From Alphaproteobacteria bacterium (lineage in GTDB: Bacteria > Pseudomonadota > Alphaproteobacteria > Oceanibaculales > Oceanibaculaceae): 64,000 bases of DNA. The DNA lies in contig JAHJHR010000018.1 in the NCBI GenBank assembly GCA_018823745.1, forward strand, positions 62,001 through 126,000, in the 5' to 3' direction. Numbering within the stretch: position 1 is the stretch's first letter; every line of letters starts with the position of its first letter. The notes below the pieces were generated by a model, which made no database searches, had not been told where the DNA came from, and was given only the letters and a program-made list of their open reading frames with translations. A program made the translations under genes and the position numbers. This document shows positions 44,017 through 54,154 of this stretch, one piece after another.

Positions 44017-44864
44017 CCCAGGTCTACCGGCGTATCGTCGCGCTTGCCCCATTCCGCCCAGCTGCCGTCATAGACGGCGACATCGTCCCGGCCGACAAGA
44101 TATAGCCCCAGGGCCAGCACGCAGGCGGTGATGCCCGATCCGCAGCTGGTGGTGATCGGCCGCCCCAGATCGACATTCCCCTCGGCAAACCGGGCAGTGA
44201 GCTGCTCAGCCGGCTTCACCGTCTTGTCTGCGGGGTTCAGCAGGTCAGTGAAAGGCACGTTCAGGCTGCCCGGGATGCGCCCGGGACGACCCGGCCAGAC
44301 CTCCGGCTCGACGCCGCGCCAGCGGCCGGCGGAGCGGGCATCTACAATCTGCTCGGCCTTGCTGTCGAGATTGCCGCGCACCTGGTCCAGTTCGCGCACC
44401 AGAGTGTTGTTGAAGCGCGCCGTGAAGTTATTCTGACGCGGCACGGGCGGCCTGTCATCGACCGGGCGGTCTTCGGCCAGCCATTTCGGCAGGCCGCCAT
44501 CCAGCACGGATACTTCCTTATGACCGAAGACGCGCAGCATCCACCAGGCGCGCGCAGCGCTCATCAGCCCATGCTGGTCATAGATGATGACGTGATTGCC
44601 GTCGCCAATGCCCAAGGCCCGCATCCGGGAGGCGAATTTCTCCGCCGTCGGCAGCATATGCGGCAGGTCGCGGCCTTCGGCGGCGATCTCGTCAATGTCG
44701 AAGAAAACAGCGCCCGGAATATGCCGCGCCTCGTATTCCGTTCTGCCGCTCTTTTTCATCGCCGGCATGAAGTAGGTGGCATCGACAATCCGCACATCCG
44801 GCGCGTCGAGATGGTCCTGCAGCCAGGCGGTGGACACCAGCGCATCGGGTTTTGCATAGGGCAT
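44013..44864 (-). CDS. sseA: 3-Mercaptopyruvate sulfurtransferase
   Basis: A 283-residue tandem rhodanese. The second domain holds the active-site loop CGSGIT with Cys241, the SseA/MST type, which transfers sulfur from mercaptopyruvate to thiophilic acceptors such as thioredoxin or cyanide. The first domain is inactive as usual (YDQHGLMSAARAWWML). It is translationally coupled to the double-GNAT gene. Confidence 0.93.
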   Translation of the reverse strand: MPYAKPDALVSTAWLQDHLDAPDVRIVDATYFMPAMKKSGRTEYEARHIPGAVFFDIDEIAAEGRDLPHMLPTAEKFASRMRALGIGDGNHVIIYDQHGLMSAARAWWMLRVFGHKEVSVLDGGLPKWLAEDRPVDDRPPVPRQNNFTARFNNTLVRELDQVRGNLDSKAEQIVDARSAGRWRGVEPEVWPGRPGRIPGSLNVPFTDLLNPADKTVKPAEQLTARFAEGNVDLGRPITTSCGSGITACVLALGLYLVGRDDVAVYDGSWAEWGKRDDTPVDLG

Positions 44865-44911
44865 GGAACGGGGACTCCTTGGAAACGGAACAAGTGTGGT
44901 CTGGTCGGGTA

Positions 44912-45427
44912 TCAGCCGGTCGCCGTATGGCCCTGCTTTGCGCCTTCGAGAAGCAGCCGGAGATTGGTGCCCGCCAGGCGGTAGAACATCTTCTCGGCTT
45001 TCAGCACCGGCGCCAGTGCCTCGTAGAAGCGCCGCGCCTCCTCATTCCACAGATCGGCGGTCCAGTCGATCTGGAAGGCATTGCGCTGCTCGGCGACGCG
45101 AGCCAGCTCGACCATGAGGGCGCGGCCGACGCCGATATTGCGGGCCGTCTTGGTGATGAAGATATCCTGGATGAACAGGGAGCGCCGACACACCGCCAGC
45201 GCATAAATCTCGGCAAAGGCGACCATGCCGACCATCTCGTCGCCGGCAAGGGCGACCAGAACTTCAACGCTGGGGGCGGGGCCAAGCAGCTCGGCCTGCA
45301 GCCGCCGTATCATGTCCAGGCGCGGAAAGGGCGGCTTCACACCATAAAAGTGCAACAGCTCACGGTTAAGATCGACCAGCGCGTCGATGTCTTCACGGCG
45401 AGCCGGGCGGATGTGCAGGGCGACCAT
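44912..45427 (-). CDS. GNAT-family N-acetyltransferase
   Basis: A 171-residue single GNAT domain with acetyl-CoA motif ITKTARNIGVGRALMVELARVAEQ and the C-terminal NEEARRFYEAL segment. ATG 45427 (MVALHIRPARREDIDALVDLN) is used because the fold starts there; TTG 45442 lies upstream. The acceptor is unknown. It diverges from the SixA gene across a 236-base gap. Confidence 0.85.
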   Translation of the reverse strand: MVALHIRPARREDIDALVDLNRELLHFYGVKPPFPRLDMIRRLQAELLGPAPSVEVLVALAGDEMVGMVAFAEIYALAVCRRSLFIQDIFITKTARNIGVGRALMVELARVAEQRNAFQIDWTADLWNEEARRFYEALAPVLKAEKMFYRLAGTNLRLLLEGAKQGHTATG

Positions 45428-45663
45428 GGCGTCGATCAACAACCGTCAGTAACGAAAAAGGAAAAACCGGTACGAAGCCCAGCCAGTTTGATGATACCGG
45501 GGCGGGAGATCAGATCATAACCTTGCCGACAATGGCGGTGGGGCCACGCAAAGTCAATTTCAAGAACTTGAAACGGGTTGCCCGGAAGCTGCCACAGATT
45601 CCAGGGTGGGAGCGTCGTCGGATTATCTGGCTGACGGCCGGTTTCGGACATAGTCTAGGAGAG

Positions 45664-46182
45664 ATGATGAAGACCCTGTATCTGCTGCGTCATGCCAAAT
45701 CCAGCTGGGACAATACCGGCCTGACAGATCATGACCGGCCCCTGAACGAGCGCGGTTTCAGGGCCGCCACGGTGATGGGTGTGTATATGGCCCAGAGCGG
45801 CATCCAGCCGGGGCTTATCCTCTGTTCTTCCGCCCGTCGCGCGCTTGAGACGTTGGACCAGATCCGTCCCCGTCTTGCCGGGCGCCCGACGCTGTGCATT
45901 GAGCAGGAATTGTATGGCGCCAATGCCAGTGCGTTGCTGAAGCGCTTTCAGGCGGCCGAGGCGGGTGTCGGCTCCATCCTGATCATCGGCCATAACCCGG
46001 CGATGGAAGATCTGGCGCAGCGGCTGATCGACAAGGGCGACAAGCAGGAAATTGCGCGCCTGACGGAGAAATACCCCACCGGGGCTCTCGCGACGCTGAC
46101 CCTGCCGGTCAAAAGCTGGGAGGATGCCGCTTTCAAGACCGCGACATTGTGCAGCTTCATTGTGCCGAAGGATTTGGTGTAG
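45664..46182 (+). CDS. sixA: SixA-like histidine phosphatase
   Basis: ATG 45664 or 45667 follows TAGGAGAG; the frame is open from 45523 with no good start. The 172-residue product has the phosphatase RHG-type motif LRHAKSSWD (His10) and the second His in IIGHNPAMEDL. SixA removes phosphate from histidine phosphotransfer proteins; related members act on other phosphohistidines or small molecules. It precedes the CYTH-CHAD gene on the same strand. Confidence 0.9.
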   Translation: MMKTLYLLRHAKSSWDNTGLTDHDRPLNERGFRAATVMGVYMAQSGIQPGLILCSSARRALETLDQIRPRLAGRPTLCIEQELYGANASALLKRFQAAEAGVGSILIIGHNPAMEDLAQRLIDKGDKQEIARLTEKYPTGALATLTLPVKSWEDAAFKTATLCSFIVPKDLV

Positions 46183-46256
46183 GGTGTCAGCGTGAAATCC
46201 CGGCAAATACACGATTTTACCCGGCAGATTCCCCGAAATGACAAAAAGCGGATGGC

Positions 46257-47876
46257 ATGGCGCTTTCTAACCTCCCTCGTTCGGAAGGGCCTGTAATTGG
46301 TCCGGACGAGATTCCGCGCGAAACCGAACTGAAACTTTCGGTTCAGCCCGATGAGGCGGAAAAGCTCTGGCGCCACGGCCTGTTACGCACGCTGGCTGAG
46401 GGCAGAACCAGCACAAGGCAGTTGAAAGCCGTCTATTTCGACACTGACGCACTGGATCTGCGCCGGCGGGGAATTGAATTGCGCGTCCGGCGCGAGGGAC
46501 GGCGCTACATCCAGGCGGTAAAGTCGAAGCGCAGCGCCGCCCTTGGACTGGTGACGCGCGACGAGGATGAGGTCGTGCTGCCTGATGCGACGCCCCGGCC
46601 GGCCCTGATTGCCGATCCGGATATCCGCGCACTGGTGGAGAAGCTTCAGGCTGGTGACAAATTGCGGGCGGTCTTCGATACCGATATCCGCCGCCGCAGC
46701 CGTACCCTGACAAGCGCGGGCGCCAGCCTGCTTGCCAGTCTGGATACCGGGGCAATACAGGCGGCGGGCCGGGTCGCGCCGGTCTGCGAGCTGGAACTGG
46801 AACTGCTGTCGGGTGCAGCCGGCGATATTTTTGATGTCGCGGCGGAGTTGCAGAAAACCCTGTCGCTGCGGATATCCGGTTCCGGCAAGGCAGCCATCGG
46901 CTATGCCCTGATGACGGAAGAAATCGCCCGGCCGAAGAAAGCCGGGCAGCTCGACCTCAGCGATTGCGAGACGCTGAACGATGCGGTCGGGATGATTGCC
47001 GCCGAATGCCTGGACCAGATACTGGCCAACGAACCGGTCGTGCTGGCCGGCGAGGACCCGGAAGGCGTCCATCAGATGCGTGTCGGGCTGCGCCGGCTGC
47101 GTTCCTTCTTCTCGATCATGGGGACGGCCTTCCCGGAGGCGCAGGTCACGCATTTCAAGGCCGAGCTGAAATGGCTGGCCTCAGAGCTGGGCAGCGCCCG
47201 CGACCTGGATGTTTTCGCCACCTCGCTGCTGGCGCCGGTCGGTGACGCCTTTCCCGGCGACAGCGGCCTGGCCCTGCTGGGCAAAGACACGGTGGACGCG
47301 CGCAAGGCCGCCTATGCCCAGGTAAAGGCGACGCTGGAAGGCAAGCGCTATGGCCGGCTGATGCTGGATTTCAGCCGCTGGCTGGCAGAGAGCGCCTGGA
47401 CCGATCAGGCCCTCAGCTCGGAGTCGGCGCGCCTCTATGCGCCGGCCCGGGATTTCGCCGATGGCCTGCTCGAAAAGCGCTATCGTCACGTGCTCAAGCG
47501 GGGCCGCAAGGCGACAAAGGGCAGTGTTGAGGACCAGCACGCCCTGCGCATTGAGATAAAGAAGCTGCGCTATGCGTCTGAATTTTTTCGATCTCTATAT
47601 TCCAAGAAGAAAACCTCGCGCTATCTGCGCAGTCTGGCGGAATTGCAGGAAGTCCTGGGCCATCTCAATGATGTCGCGGCGGCCCGTGATCTGGTCTGGA
47701 AGCTGACCTCGATGCACAAGGGCGGGGAACCGCAGCGCAGCATCGCTGCCGGACTGGTTATCGGCTGGCACGCCAATGCGGCGGATGCCAGCCTGCAGGG
47801 GTTGAGCCTCAGCTGGCGGCGCTTGCATGAGGCCGAGCGTTTCTGGAATAAGCCCGAGCCTTCCGACACGGCTTGA
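46257..47876 (+). CDS. CYTH-CHAD domain protein (inorganic triphosphatase-like)
   Basis: A 539-residue protein. Its CYTH domain (about 20-225) starts with the catalytic ExExK motif ETELKL and continues YFDTDALDLRRRGIELRVRR. The CHAD domain (about 235-530) has the His-based motifs VHQMRVGLRRLRSFF and HALRIEIKKLRYASEFF that bind polyphosphate. CYTH hydrolyses inorganic triphosphate or makes cyclic products; the CHAD part tethers to polyphosphate. The start has a weak ribosome site. It is the second of two genes with SixA. Confidence 0.92.
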   Translation: MALSNLPRSEGPVIGPDEIPRETELKLSVQPDEAEKLWRHGLLRTLAEGRTSTRQLKAVYFDTDALDLRRRGIELRVRREGRRYIQAVKSKRSAALGLVTRDEDEVVLPDATPRPALIADPDIRALVEKLQAGDKLRAVFDTDIRRRSRTLTSAGASLLASLDTGAIQAAGRVAPVCELELELLSGAAGDIFDVAAELQKTLSLRISGSGKAAIGYALMTEEIARPKKAGQLDLSDCETLNDAVGMIAAECLDQILANEPVVLAGEDPEGVHQMRVGLRRLRSFFSIMGTAFPEAQVTHFKAELKWLASELGSARDLDVFATSLLAPVGDAFPGDSGLALLGKDTVDARKAAYAQVKATLEGKRYGRLMLDFSRWLAESAWTDQALSSESARLYAPARDFADGLLEKRYRHVLKRGRKATKGSVEDQHALRIEIKKLRYASEFFRSLYSKKKTSRYLRSLAELQEVLGHLNDVAAARDLVWKLTSMHKGGEPQRSIAAGLVIGWHANAADASLQGLSLSWRRLHEAERFWNKPEPSDTA

Positions 47877-47933
47877 CCGGGGGCAGGGCGACAGCCTATA
47901 CAGCCCCTCCACGGCCTTCGGGTCGTCGCTGCC

Positions 47934-48007
47934 GGCCCGGTGGCAGAGTGGTTATGCAGAGGACTGCAAATCCTTGTACGTCGGTTCGATTCCGGCCCGG
48001 GCCTCCA
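47934..48007 (+). tRNA. tRNA-Cys (GCA)
   Basis: A 74-nt cloverleaf: acceptor GGCCCGG/CCGGGCC, anticodon loop CTGCAAA with anticodon GCA, T-loop GGTTCGATTCC, discriminator T and encoded CCA. Confidence 0.97.
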
Positions 48008-48166
48008 CAGCGTTCCGCGTTCCGTTCATCGCCCTGACACAATTCCTGTGGACAAGGCGTAAACAGGACTGGAAAGGATGGTAGGCCTTTGCTATAAGCC
48101 GGCCTCCAAACGCAGCCGGTAACGGCTATGGGAGTGAAGGGCGCTTCATTGCGCCAAAGACGCTGA

Positions 48167-48241
48167 TCCCCGGTAGCTCAGCGGTAGAGCAAGCGGCTGT
48201 TAACCGCTTGGTCGGCGGTTCGAATCCGTCCCGGGGAGCCA
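48167..48241 (+). tRNA. tRNA-Asn (GTT)
   Basis: A 75-nt cloverleaf: acceptor TCCCCGG/CCGGGGA, anticodon stem with CTGTTAA loop (anticodon GTT), T-loop GGTTCGAATCC, discriminator G and encoded CCA. A terminator follows at once. Confidence 0.97.
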
Positions 48242-48248
48242 ATTCGAA

Positions 48249-48280
48249 AAAAGAGGCGCATCGCAGGATGCGCCTCTTTT
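48249..48280 (+). terminator. Rho-independent terminator after tRNA-Asn
   Basis: A perfect 14-bp stem (48249-48262 with 48267-48280) with loop GCAG, ending in TTTT just eight bases after the tRNA CCA end. Confidence 0.92.
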
Positions 48281-48396
48281 CGTTTGGGGGATTGTACCCT
48301 TCCTCCATCGTTGTCATCTATCCGGGCGGGGGATATAAAAGCCGCACAGATAATTTTTCCCGATTGTCTTCCTTGCCTCATGCTCCGGACAGGCCA

Positions 48397-49074
48397 ATGA
48401 CGAATTTCGCAATCGCCCGACGCAACATGGTCGAAAGCCAGCTTCGGACGAACAAGCTGACCAGCCCGGCGCTGATCGAGGCTTTCAGCGCCGTCCCGAG
48501 GGAGGCCTTCGTGCCCAAACCCTATCGTGGCCTGGCCTATATCGACGAGGATCTGGCGATTGGCGATGGCCGCTATCTGATGGAGCCTGTCGTCCTTGCC
48601 CGCCTGCTGCAGGAAGCGCAGATCGCGATGGACGACATGGTTCTCGATATCGGCTGCGCCACCGGCTATTCGACGGCGATCATCGCCCGTCTGGCCGCCT
48701 CTGTACTGGGGCTGGATGAGAATCCCGATTTCGTTGAGGAGGCCAACCGGCTGCTCACCGATCAGGGGGCTGACAATGCCGCAGCCGTTGATGGTGTCAT
48801 GGTCGAAGGCTATCCCCAGCAGGGGCCGTATGACGTGATCGTGCTGAACGGCACGGTCGAGGCGGTGCCGCCGGCGCTTCTCGCCCAGCTGAATGATGGC
48901 GGCCGCCTGCTTGCCGTCATCCGCGACACCGTGCCAGGGGCCAGCCCGGAGGCTGGCATCGGCCATGCGACCATCCTGACAAAAACTGATGGCGTCGTGT
49001 CGCATCGCGTGTTGTTCGATGCGGCCACGCCGCCCTTGCCGGGTTTTGCGCGGGAGCCGGGTTTTGCATTCTGA
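48397..49074 (+). CDS. Protein-L-isoaspartate O-methyltransferase-like protein
   Basis: A 225-residue SAM-dependent methyltransferase. Motif I VLDIGCATGYSTAII binds SAM; a preceding MVESQLRTNKLTSPALIEAFSAVPREAFVP is the PCMT-family N-terminus, and LIGDGRYLMEP-type linker follows. It would methylate isoaspartyl residues in damaged proteins, although the active-site region is less well conserved than E. coli Pcm. ATG 48397 was chosen; the longer frame begins inside tRNA-Asn. It lies just before the TolC-like gene. Confidence 0.83.
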   Translation: MTNFAIARRNMVESQLRTNKLTSPALIEAFSAVPREAFVPKPYRGLAYIDEDLAIGDGRYLMEPVVLARLLQEAQIAMDDMVLDIGCATGYSTAIIARLAASVLGLDENPDFVEEANRLLTDQGADNAAAVDGVMVEGYPQQGPYDVIVLNGTVEAVPPALLAQLNDGGRLLAVIRDTVPGASPEAGIGHATILTKTDGVVSHRVLFDAATPPLPGFAREPGFAF

Positions 49075-49120
49075 GAGGCGCATGAGCGCCAATATCGCCG
49101 AACGTGAAGGGGCCTTTACT

Positions 49121-50548
49121 ATGCAGAGTTCGCCATCCAGCAACCGCCGGTCCGGAGTACAGCGGCGGTCCTGGCGGAACGCGCTGTTCGGCAGCGTTGC
49201 CATGGGGCTGTGCCTGGGCTTCGCCGCCCAGATGCCGGCCGCCAGCCAGACCATGACCGAGGCACTGGCACTGGCCTATGAAACCAACCCGGTGCTGGAA
49301 GCCCAGCGCGCCCGGTTGCGCGAAACCGATGAGACAATGGCCCAGGCCCTGTCCGGCTGGCGACCGCGTGTCGTTGTCACTGGCGATATCGGCAAGACGA
49401 CGACCGACTCTGAGCAGTTCGGCGGCACCAATATCGGTAGCACGAATACGCGCACTCCGTCCCGCGCCACTCTGCAGGTCACACAGCCGGTCTATCGCGG
49501 TGGCCGTACCATCGCTGACACCGAACGCGCCGAGGCCAATATCCAGGCCCAGCGCGGGCAGCTTTTTTCGACCGAGCAGCAGGTGCTGCTGGAGGCCGCC
49601 ACAGCCTATATGAACGTCATCCGTGACGAGGCCATCCTGGAATTGCGCATCAACAATGTGCAGCGCCTGGAACGCCAGCTGGGCGCCACCAAGGACCAGT
49701 TCAACGTCGGCGAAGTCACCCGCACCGACGTTGCGCAGTCCGATGCCCGGTTGTCGCAGTCGCGCGCGGACCGTGTCGCGGCCGAGGGTGCGCTGGCGGC
49801 ATCGCGTGAGCAGTTCGCTCAGGTTGTCGGTGTCCAGCCGGCGCGCCTGACCGAGCCGAATATCGATTTTACCACGCCAACCGACCGCGAGGCCGTGGTC
49901 GCGGATGCGGCCGCCTATAACCCGAACGTGATTGCCCAGCGCTATACCGTGGAAGCCTTCAAGGCGCAGACACGGCTGATCAAGGGCGAATTGCTGCCGG
50001 AAGTGTCGCTGGTTGGCGAGGTCAGCCGCTTCGAGAACCAGCAGCTGCGTGATTCGCGTACCGACGAGGCCTCGATCTTCGCGAATGTGCGGATTCCGCT
50101 CTATGAGGCCGGCTCGGTCAGCTCGCGCGTCCGCCAGTCGAAGGAGAGCGAGAGCCGTGCCTATAGCGCGCTGGAAGATGCCCGGCGCACGGCGGTCAGC
50201 AATGGTGCGTCATCCTACGAAAATCTGCTGGCGGCACGGGCGCGCATCGACGCGCTGCTCGATGTCATCCAGGCCGCCGAAATCGCGCTGGAAGGCGTGC
50301 AGGAGGAAGCCAAGGTCGGCTCCCGCACCATTCTGGACATTCTGGATGCCGAGCAGGAATTGCTGAACGGTCAGGTGAATCTGGTCGTCGCCCAGCGCGA
50401 CGAGGTGGTCCGCCGGCTTGAAGTATTGTCCGCCGTCGGCCGTCTGACGGCCCGCGATCTCGAATTGCCTGTCACCATCTACGACTTCGAAACGCATTAC
50501 CGCGAGACTCGTGGAAAATGGTGGGGGCTTGGCGTCGCCAACGAGTAG
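49121..50548 (+). CDS. tolC: TolC-family outer membrane efflux protein
   Basis: The product has 475 residues from ATG 49121 (GAAGGGG upstream); 49082 is an alternative with too short a spacer. A Sec signal (NALFGSVAMGLCLGFAAQMPAAS, cut before QTMTEAL) is followed by two repeats of an alpha-barrel/beta-barrel half, with the TolC motifs ALALAYETNPVL, VTQPVYRGGRT, FNVGEVTRTDVAQSDARL and ANVRIPLYEAG plus EEAKVGSRTILDILDAEQELL. It forms the exit channel for type I secretion or RND efflux. No pump gene is beside it. PopZ follows downstream. Confidence 0.92.
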   Translation: MQSSPSSNRRSGVQRRSWRNALFGSVAMGLCLGFAAQMPAASQTMTEALALAYETNPVLEAQRARLRETDETMAQALSGWRPRVVVTGDIGKTTTDSEQFGGTNIGSTNTRTPSRATLQVTQPVYRGGRTIADTERAEANIQAQRGQLFSTEQQVLLEAATAYMNVIRDEAILELRINNVQRLERQLGATKDQFNVGEVTRTDVAQSDARLSQSRADRVAAEGALAASREQFAQVVGVQPARLTEPNIDFTTPTDREAVVADAAAYNPNVIAQRYTVEAFKAQTRLIKGELLPEVSLVGEVSRFENQQLRDSRTDEASIFANVRIPLYEAGSVSSRVRQSKESESRAYSALEDARRTAVSNGASSYENLLAARARIDALLDVIQAAEIALEGVQEEAKVGSRTILDILDAEQELLNGQVNLVVAQRDEVVRRLEVLSAVGRLTARDLELPVTIYDFETHYRETRGKWWGLGVANE

Positions 50549-50669
50549 TCCCTGATAAAGAATAACCAGCACAACAAGGGTTTATGCATTTTCGTCGTCG
50601 ACGCGGGCGCTAGCCAACTGGCATCTTCTCCTTTAGTGTGAACGCCGTGTCTTTGAGGCTTACCGCGAT

Positions 50670-51338
50670 ATGAGTGAAAATAAAGCCGAAGAACCGTCAA
50701 TGGAGGAGATCCTTGCGTCTATCCGACGCATTATCTCCGAGGACGGCCAGAGCGACTCAGAACCGGAACCGGAACCCAAGCCGGCTCCGAAGGCGGCGAA
50801 GCCTGCGCCGAAACCGGCCCCAGCGCCTGTAGCAGAGCCGGAACCCGAGCCGGAGCCGGAACCAGAGCCGGAAATCGACATCGACGCCATGTTCGCCTCG
50901 GTCAACGATCCCGAGCCGATGGAAGAGGAAGAAGACATCCTCGATCTGACGGAACGGGTCGAGGATGAGGAGGAAGAAGAAGAGCCGGAAGATGTCGAGC
51001 CGCTCTTCGAGGAACAGAAGCGCCGGGCCGAGCCCATGGCGCCGCCGCCGCCATCCTTCATGGATGAGCCGGCCATGGATGATGAAGGCCTGATCTCGCC
51101 GCCGCGCCGCAGCGAGGCCGTATCCTCCTTCGCCAATCTGACCTCCACGCTGGAAGCCCGGCATCCGGAGCTGCCCATCGGCGCCGGCCATAAGACGCTG
51201 GAATCGCTGACCAAGGAGGTCATGCGTCCGATGCTGAAGGAATGGCTGGACGAAAACCTGCCGATGATCGTCGAGCGTCTGGTCCGCGAGGAAATAGAGC
51301 GTATTGCCCGACAGGCCCAGCGCCCCAGCGACGAGTAA
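50670..51338 (+). CDS. popZ: Cell-pole-organising protein PopZ (DUF2497)
   Basis: A 222-residue protein with the PopZ layout: a short N-terminal helix EEPSMEEILASIRRIISEDG (about 7-26), a long acidic, proline-rich disordered linker with EPEPEPEPE repeats (about 30-110), and a C-terminal helical oligomerisation region (about 155-222; LTKEVMRPMLKEWLDENLPMIVERLVREEIERIARQAQ). PopZ assembles at the cell pole and anchors the chromosome origin through ParB. In this clade it usually lies before valS, as here. Confidence 0.93.
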   Translation: MSENKAEEPSMEEILASIRRIISEDGQSDSEPEPEPKPAPKAAKPAPKPAPAPVAEPEPEPEPEPEPEIDIDAMFASVNDPEPMEEEEDILDLTERVEDEEEEEEPEDVEPLFEEQKRRAEPMAPPPPSFMDEPAMDDEGLISPPRRSEAVSSFANLTSTLEARHPELPIGAGHKTLESLTKEVMRPMLKEWLDENLPMIVERLVREEIERIARQAQRPSDE

Positions 51339-51352
51339 GCCTCTCTAATTTC

Positions 51353-51399
51353 GCCATGTCCTTTGAGACGCCTGCTGCGCAGGCTGCTCAGGACATGGC
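51353..51399 (+). promoter_or_regulatory. Long stem-loop in the popZ-valS spacer
   Basis: A 10-bp perfect inverted repeat (51353-51362 with 51390-51399) encloses a smaller GCCTG/CAGGC hairpin (51370-51374 with 51380-51384). No T-tract follows. It may be a leader structure of valS or a processing site after popZ. Confidence 0.5.
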
Positions 51400-51489
51400 C
51401 ATTTACCCCGCGATAGCAATTGGCATCGCGCGGGCCTTGGCGTAGATAAACCCCTCCGCACGCGACAGACATAGCCAGGAAGACCCAGA

Positions 51490-54138
51490 ATGCTGGACAA
51501 GACATTCGAGCCGGCCGCGATCGAGGCGAAATGGTATCCGGAATGGGAGAAGAGCGGCGCCTTCCGCTGCGACCCCAATTCTGGCAAGACGCCCTACACG
51601 ATCATGATGCCGCCGCCGAACGTCACCGGCAGCCTGCATATGGGCCACGCGCTGACCTTCACCCTGCAGGATATCCTGGTCCGCTATCACCGGATGAAGG
51701 GCTATGACGTGCTGTGGCAGCCTGGCACCGACCATGCCGGCATCGCGACGCAGATGGTGGTGGAGCGCCAGCTCGAATCGCAGCAGATCACCCGGCATGA
51801 TCTGGGGCGTGAGAAATTCGTCGAGAAAATCTGGGAATGGAAGGCTGAATCCGGCGGCACCATCATCAACCAGCTGCGCCGGCTGGGCGCCTCGGCCGAT
51901 TGGGAGCGCGAACGCTTCACCATGGATGAAGGCCTGTCGCAGGCCGTGCGCAAGGTGTTCGTGCGGCTGTTCAAGGAAGGGCTGATCTACCGTGACAAGC
52001 GGCTGGTGAACTGGGACCCGCGCCTGCTGACGGCGATTTCCGATCTGGAGGTCGAGCCGCGCGAGGTGAAGGGCAAGCTCTGGCATTTCCGCTACATGCT
52101 GGCCGATGGCAGCGGCCGTTCGATCACGGTAGCGACCACCCGCCCGGAAACCATGCTGGGCGACACCGCCGTCGCCGTGCATCCCGAGGATGAGCGGTTC
52201 AGAGATCTGGTCGGCCAGATGGTCGAGCTGCCGCTGGTTGGCCGGCTGATCCCGATCATTGCCGACGAGTATTCCGACCCGGAAAAGGGCACCGGTGCGG
52301 TGAAGATCACCCCGGCCCACGATTTCAACGATTTCGAGGTCGGCAAGCGGCACAATCTGGAGATGATCAACGTTCTCGACCGCGAGGCGCGGATGAACGA
52401 GAACGTGCCGGAGGCCTATCGCGGCCTCGACCGGTACAAGGCGCGCGAGAAGATCCTCGCCGATATCGAGGCGCTGGGCCTGCTGGTCGAGATCGAGGAC
52501 CACCCGCACACCGTGCCGCATGGCGACCGCTCCGGTGTTGCCATCGAGCCCTGGCTGACCGACCAGTGGTTCTGTGACGCCGCCACGCTGGCCAAGCCCG
52601 CGCTGGAGGCGGTGGAGACAGGCAAGACCGCTTTCGTGCCGAAGCAGTGGGAAAAGACCTACTACGAGTGGATGCGCAACATCCAGCCCTGGTGCGTGTC
52701 CCGTCAGCTCTGGTGGGGCCATCAGATTCCGGCCTGGTACGGCCCGGACGGTAAATATTTCGTCGAGGAAACCGAGGATGAGGCACAAGCCGCCGCCGAG
52801 GCGCATTACGGCAAGCCGGTCGAGCTGATCCGCGATCCCGACGTGCTCGACACCTGGTTCTCCTCGGCGCTGTGGCCGTTCTCCACGCTGGGCTGGCCGG
52901 AGGAGACGCCGGAGCTGAAGCGCTATTACCCCGGCGACGTGCTGGTGACTGGCCTCGACATCATCTTCTTCTGGGTCGCCCGCATGATGATGGCGGGCAT
53001 CCATTTCGAGCAGGAGATTCCGTTCAAGACGGTCTATATCCACGCGCTGGTGCGCGACGAGCGCGGCCAGAAAATGTCGAAGTCGAAGGGCAATGTCATC
53101 GACCCGCTGGACCTGATCGACCGGTTCGGCACCGATGCGCTGCGTTTCACTCTGACGGCACAGGCCGGGCAGGGGCGCGACATCAAGCTGGCCGAGAGCC
53201 GGGTCGAGGGCTATCGCAACTTCGCCACCAAGCTGTGGAACGCGGCGCGCTATTGCGAGATGAACGGGGCGCAGCCGGTCGCCGGTTTCGATCCCGCCAC
53301 GGCCCAACAGCCGGTCAATCGCTGGATCGCCGGCGAGGTGGTGCGCACGTCGAAGAAAATCGCCCAGGCCTTTGAAACCTATCGCTTCAATGACGCCGCC
53401 GGGGCGGCCTACCAGTTCGTCTGGGGCAGTTTCTGCGACTGGTATCTTGAATTCACCAAGCCGATCCTGCTGGGCGAGGACGAGGCCGCCAAGGTCGAGA
53501 CCCGCGCCATGACCGGCTGGGCGCTGGACCAGATACTGCTGATGCTGCATCCGATGATGCCGTACATCACCGAGGAGCTGTGGAACGCACTGGCCGAGAA
53601 GCGCGGCGGGCTGCTGATCTCAGCGGCTTTCCCGGATTTGCCGGACAGCCTGATCGATGCCGATGCCGATGCCGAGATGGAATGGCTGGTCCGTCTGATC
53701 AGCGATATCCGCTCGGTGCGCAGCGACATGAATGTGCCGCCCTCCGCCAAGGCGCCGTTGCAGGTGAAGGGTGCCAGCGCCGCAACCCTGGCGCGCTTCG
53801 CCGCACAGAATGACATCATCCTGCGCATGGCCCGGCTGTCCGGCGTCGAGACGGTGGCCGAGACATCCAAGGGCGCGGTGCAGATCGTCCTCGACGAGGC
53901 CACTCTGGCCCTGCCGCTGGCCGATCTGATCGATGTGGTAGCGGAAAAGCAGCGCCTGACCAAGGAAATCGACAAGGTCGAGGGCGAGATCAGGAAGATC
54001 GTCGCCAAGCTGTCGAATGAAAGCTTCGTCGCCAAGGCCCCGCCCGAAGTGGTCGAGGAAAACCAGGAGCGCAAGGCCGACGCTGAGGCAACGCGGGACA
54101 AGCTGCTGGCTGCCCTGCAGCGTCTGGCAGCGGTTTAA
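51490..54138 (+). CDS. valS: Valyl-tRNA synthetase
   Basis: An 882-residue class Ia synthetase. HIGH motif appears as HMGH (50-53), KMSKS at 528-532, the editing CP1 domain in between ([22 protein letters not shown]), and a C-terminal coiled coil ([17 protein letters not shown]) that binds tRNA. It charges tRNA-Val, hydrolysing mischarged Thr. ATG 51490 starts [16 protein letters not shown], as in other ValS; GGAAGACC precedes it. Confidence 0.97.
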   Translation: MLDKTFEPAAIEAKWYPEWEKSGAFRCDPNSGKTPYTIMMPPPNVTGSLHMGHALTFTLQDILVRYHRMKGYDVLWQPGTDHAGIATQMVVERQLESQQITRHDLGREKFVEKIWEWKAESGGTIINQLRRLGASADWERERFTMDEGLSQAVRKVFVRLFKEGLIYRDKRLVNWDPRLLTAISDLEVEPREVKGKLWHFRYMLADGSGRSITVATTRPETMLGDTAVAVHPEDERFRDLVGQMVELPLVGRLIPIIADEYSDPEKGTGAVKITPAHDFNDFEVGKRHNLEMINVLDREARMNENVPEAYRGLDRYKAREKILADIEALGLLVEIEDHPHTVPHGDRSGVAIEPWLTDQWFCDAATLAKPALEAVETGKTAFVPKQWEKTYYEWMRNIQPWCVSRQLWWGHQIPAWYGPDGKYFVEETEDEAQAAAEAHYGKPVELIRDPDVLDTWFSSALWPFSTLGWPEETPELKRYYPGDVLVTGLDIIFFWVARMMMAGIHFEQEIPFKTVYIHALVRDERGQKMSKSKGNVIDPLDLIDRFGTDALRFTLTAQAGQGRDIKLAESRVEGYRNFATKLWNAARYCEMNGAQPVAGFDPATAQQPVNRWIAGEVVRTSKKIAQAFETYRFNDAAGAAYQFVWGSFCDWYLEFTKPILLGEDEAAKVETRAMTGWALDQILLMLHPMMPYITEELWNALAEKRGGLLISAAFPDLPDSLIDADADAEMEWLVRLISDIRSVRSDMNVPPSAKAPLQVKGASAATLARFAAQNDIILRMARLSGVETVAETSKGAVQIVLDEATLALPLADLIDVVAEKQRLTKEIDKVEGEIRKIVAKLSNESFVAKAPPEVVEENQERKADAEATRDKLLAALQRLAAV

Positions 54139-54154
54139 GGAAACCTTTCTCGTA

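Noticed and set aside
45436-45651. 71-codon minus-strand frame in the GNAT/SixA gap
   Set aside because: No ribosome site, no conserved pattern, and it would overlap the SixA leader. Left as intergenic.
51403-53550. Minus-strand open frame of 715 codons opposite valS
   Set aside because: The translated product resembles reversed ValS codon usage, rich in His, Gln and Arg, with no domain.
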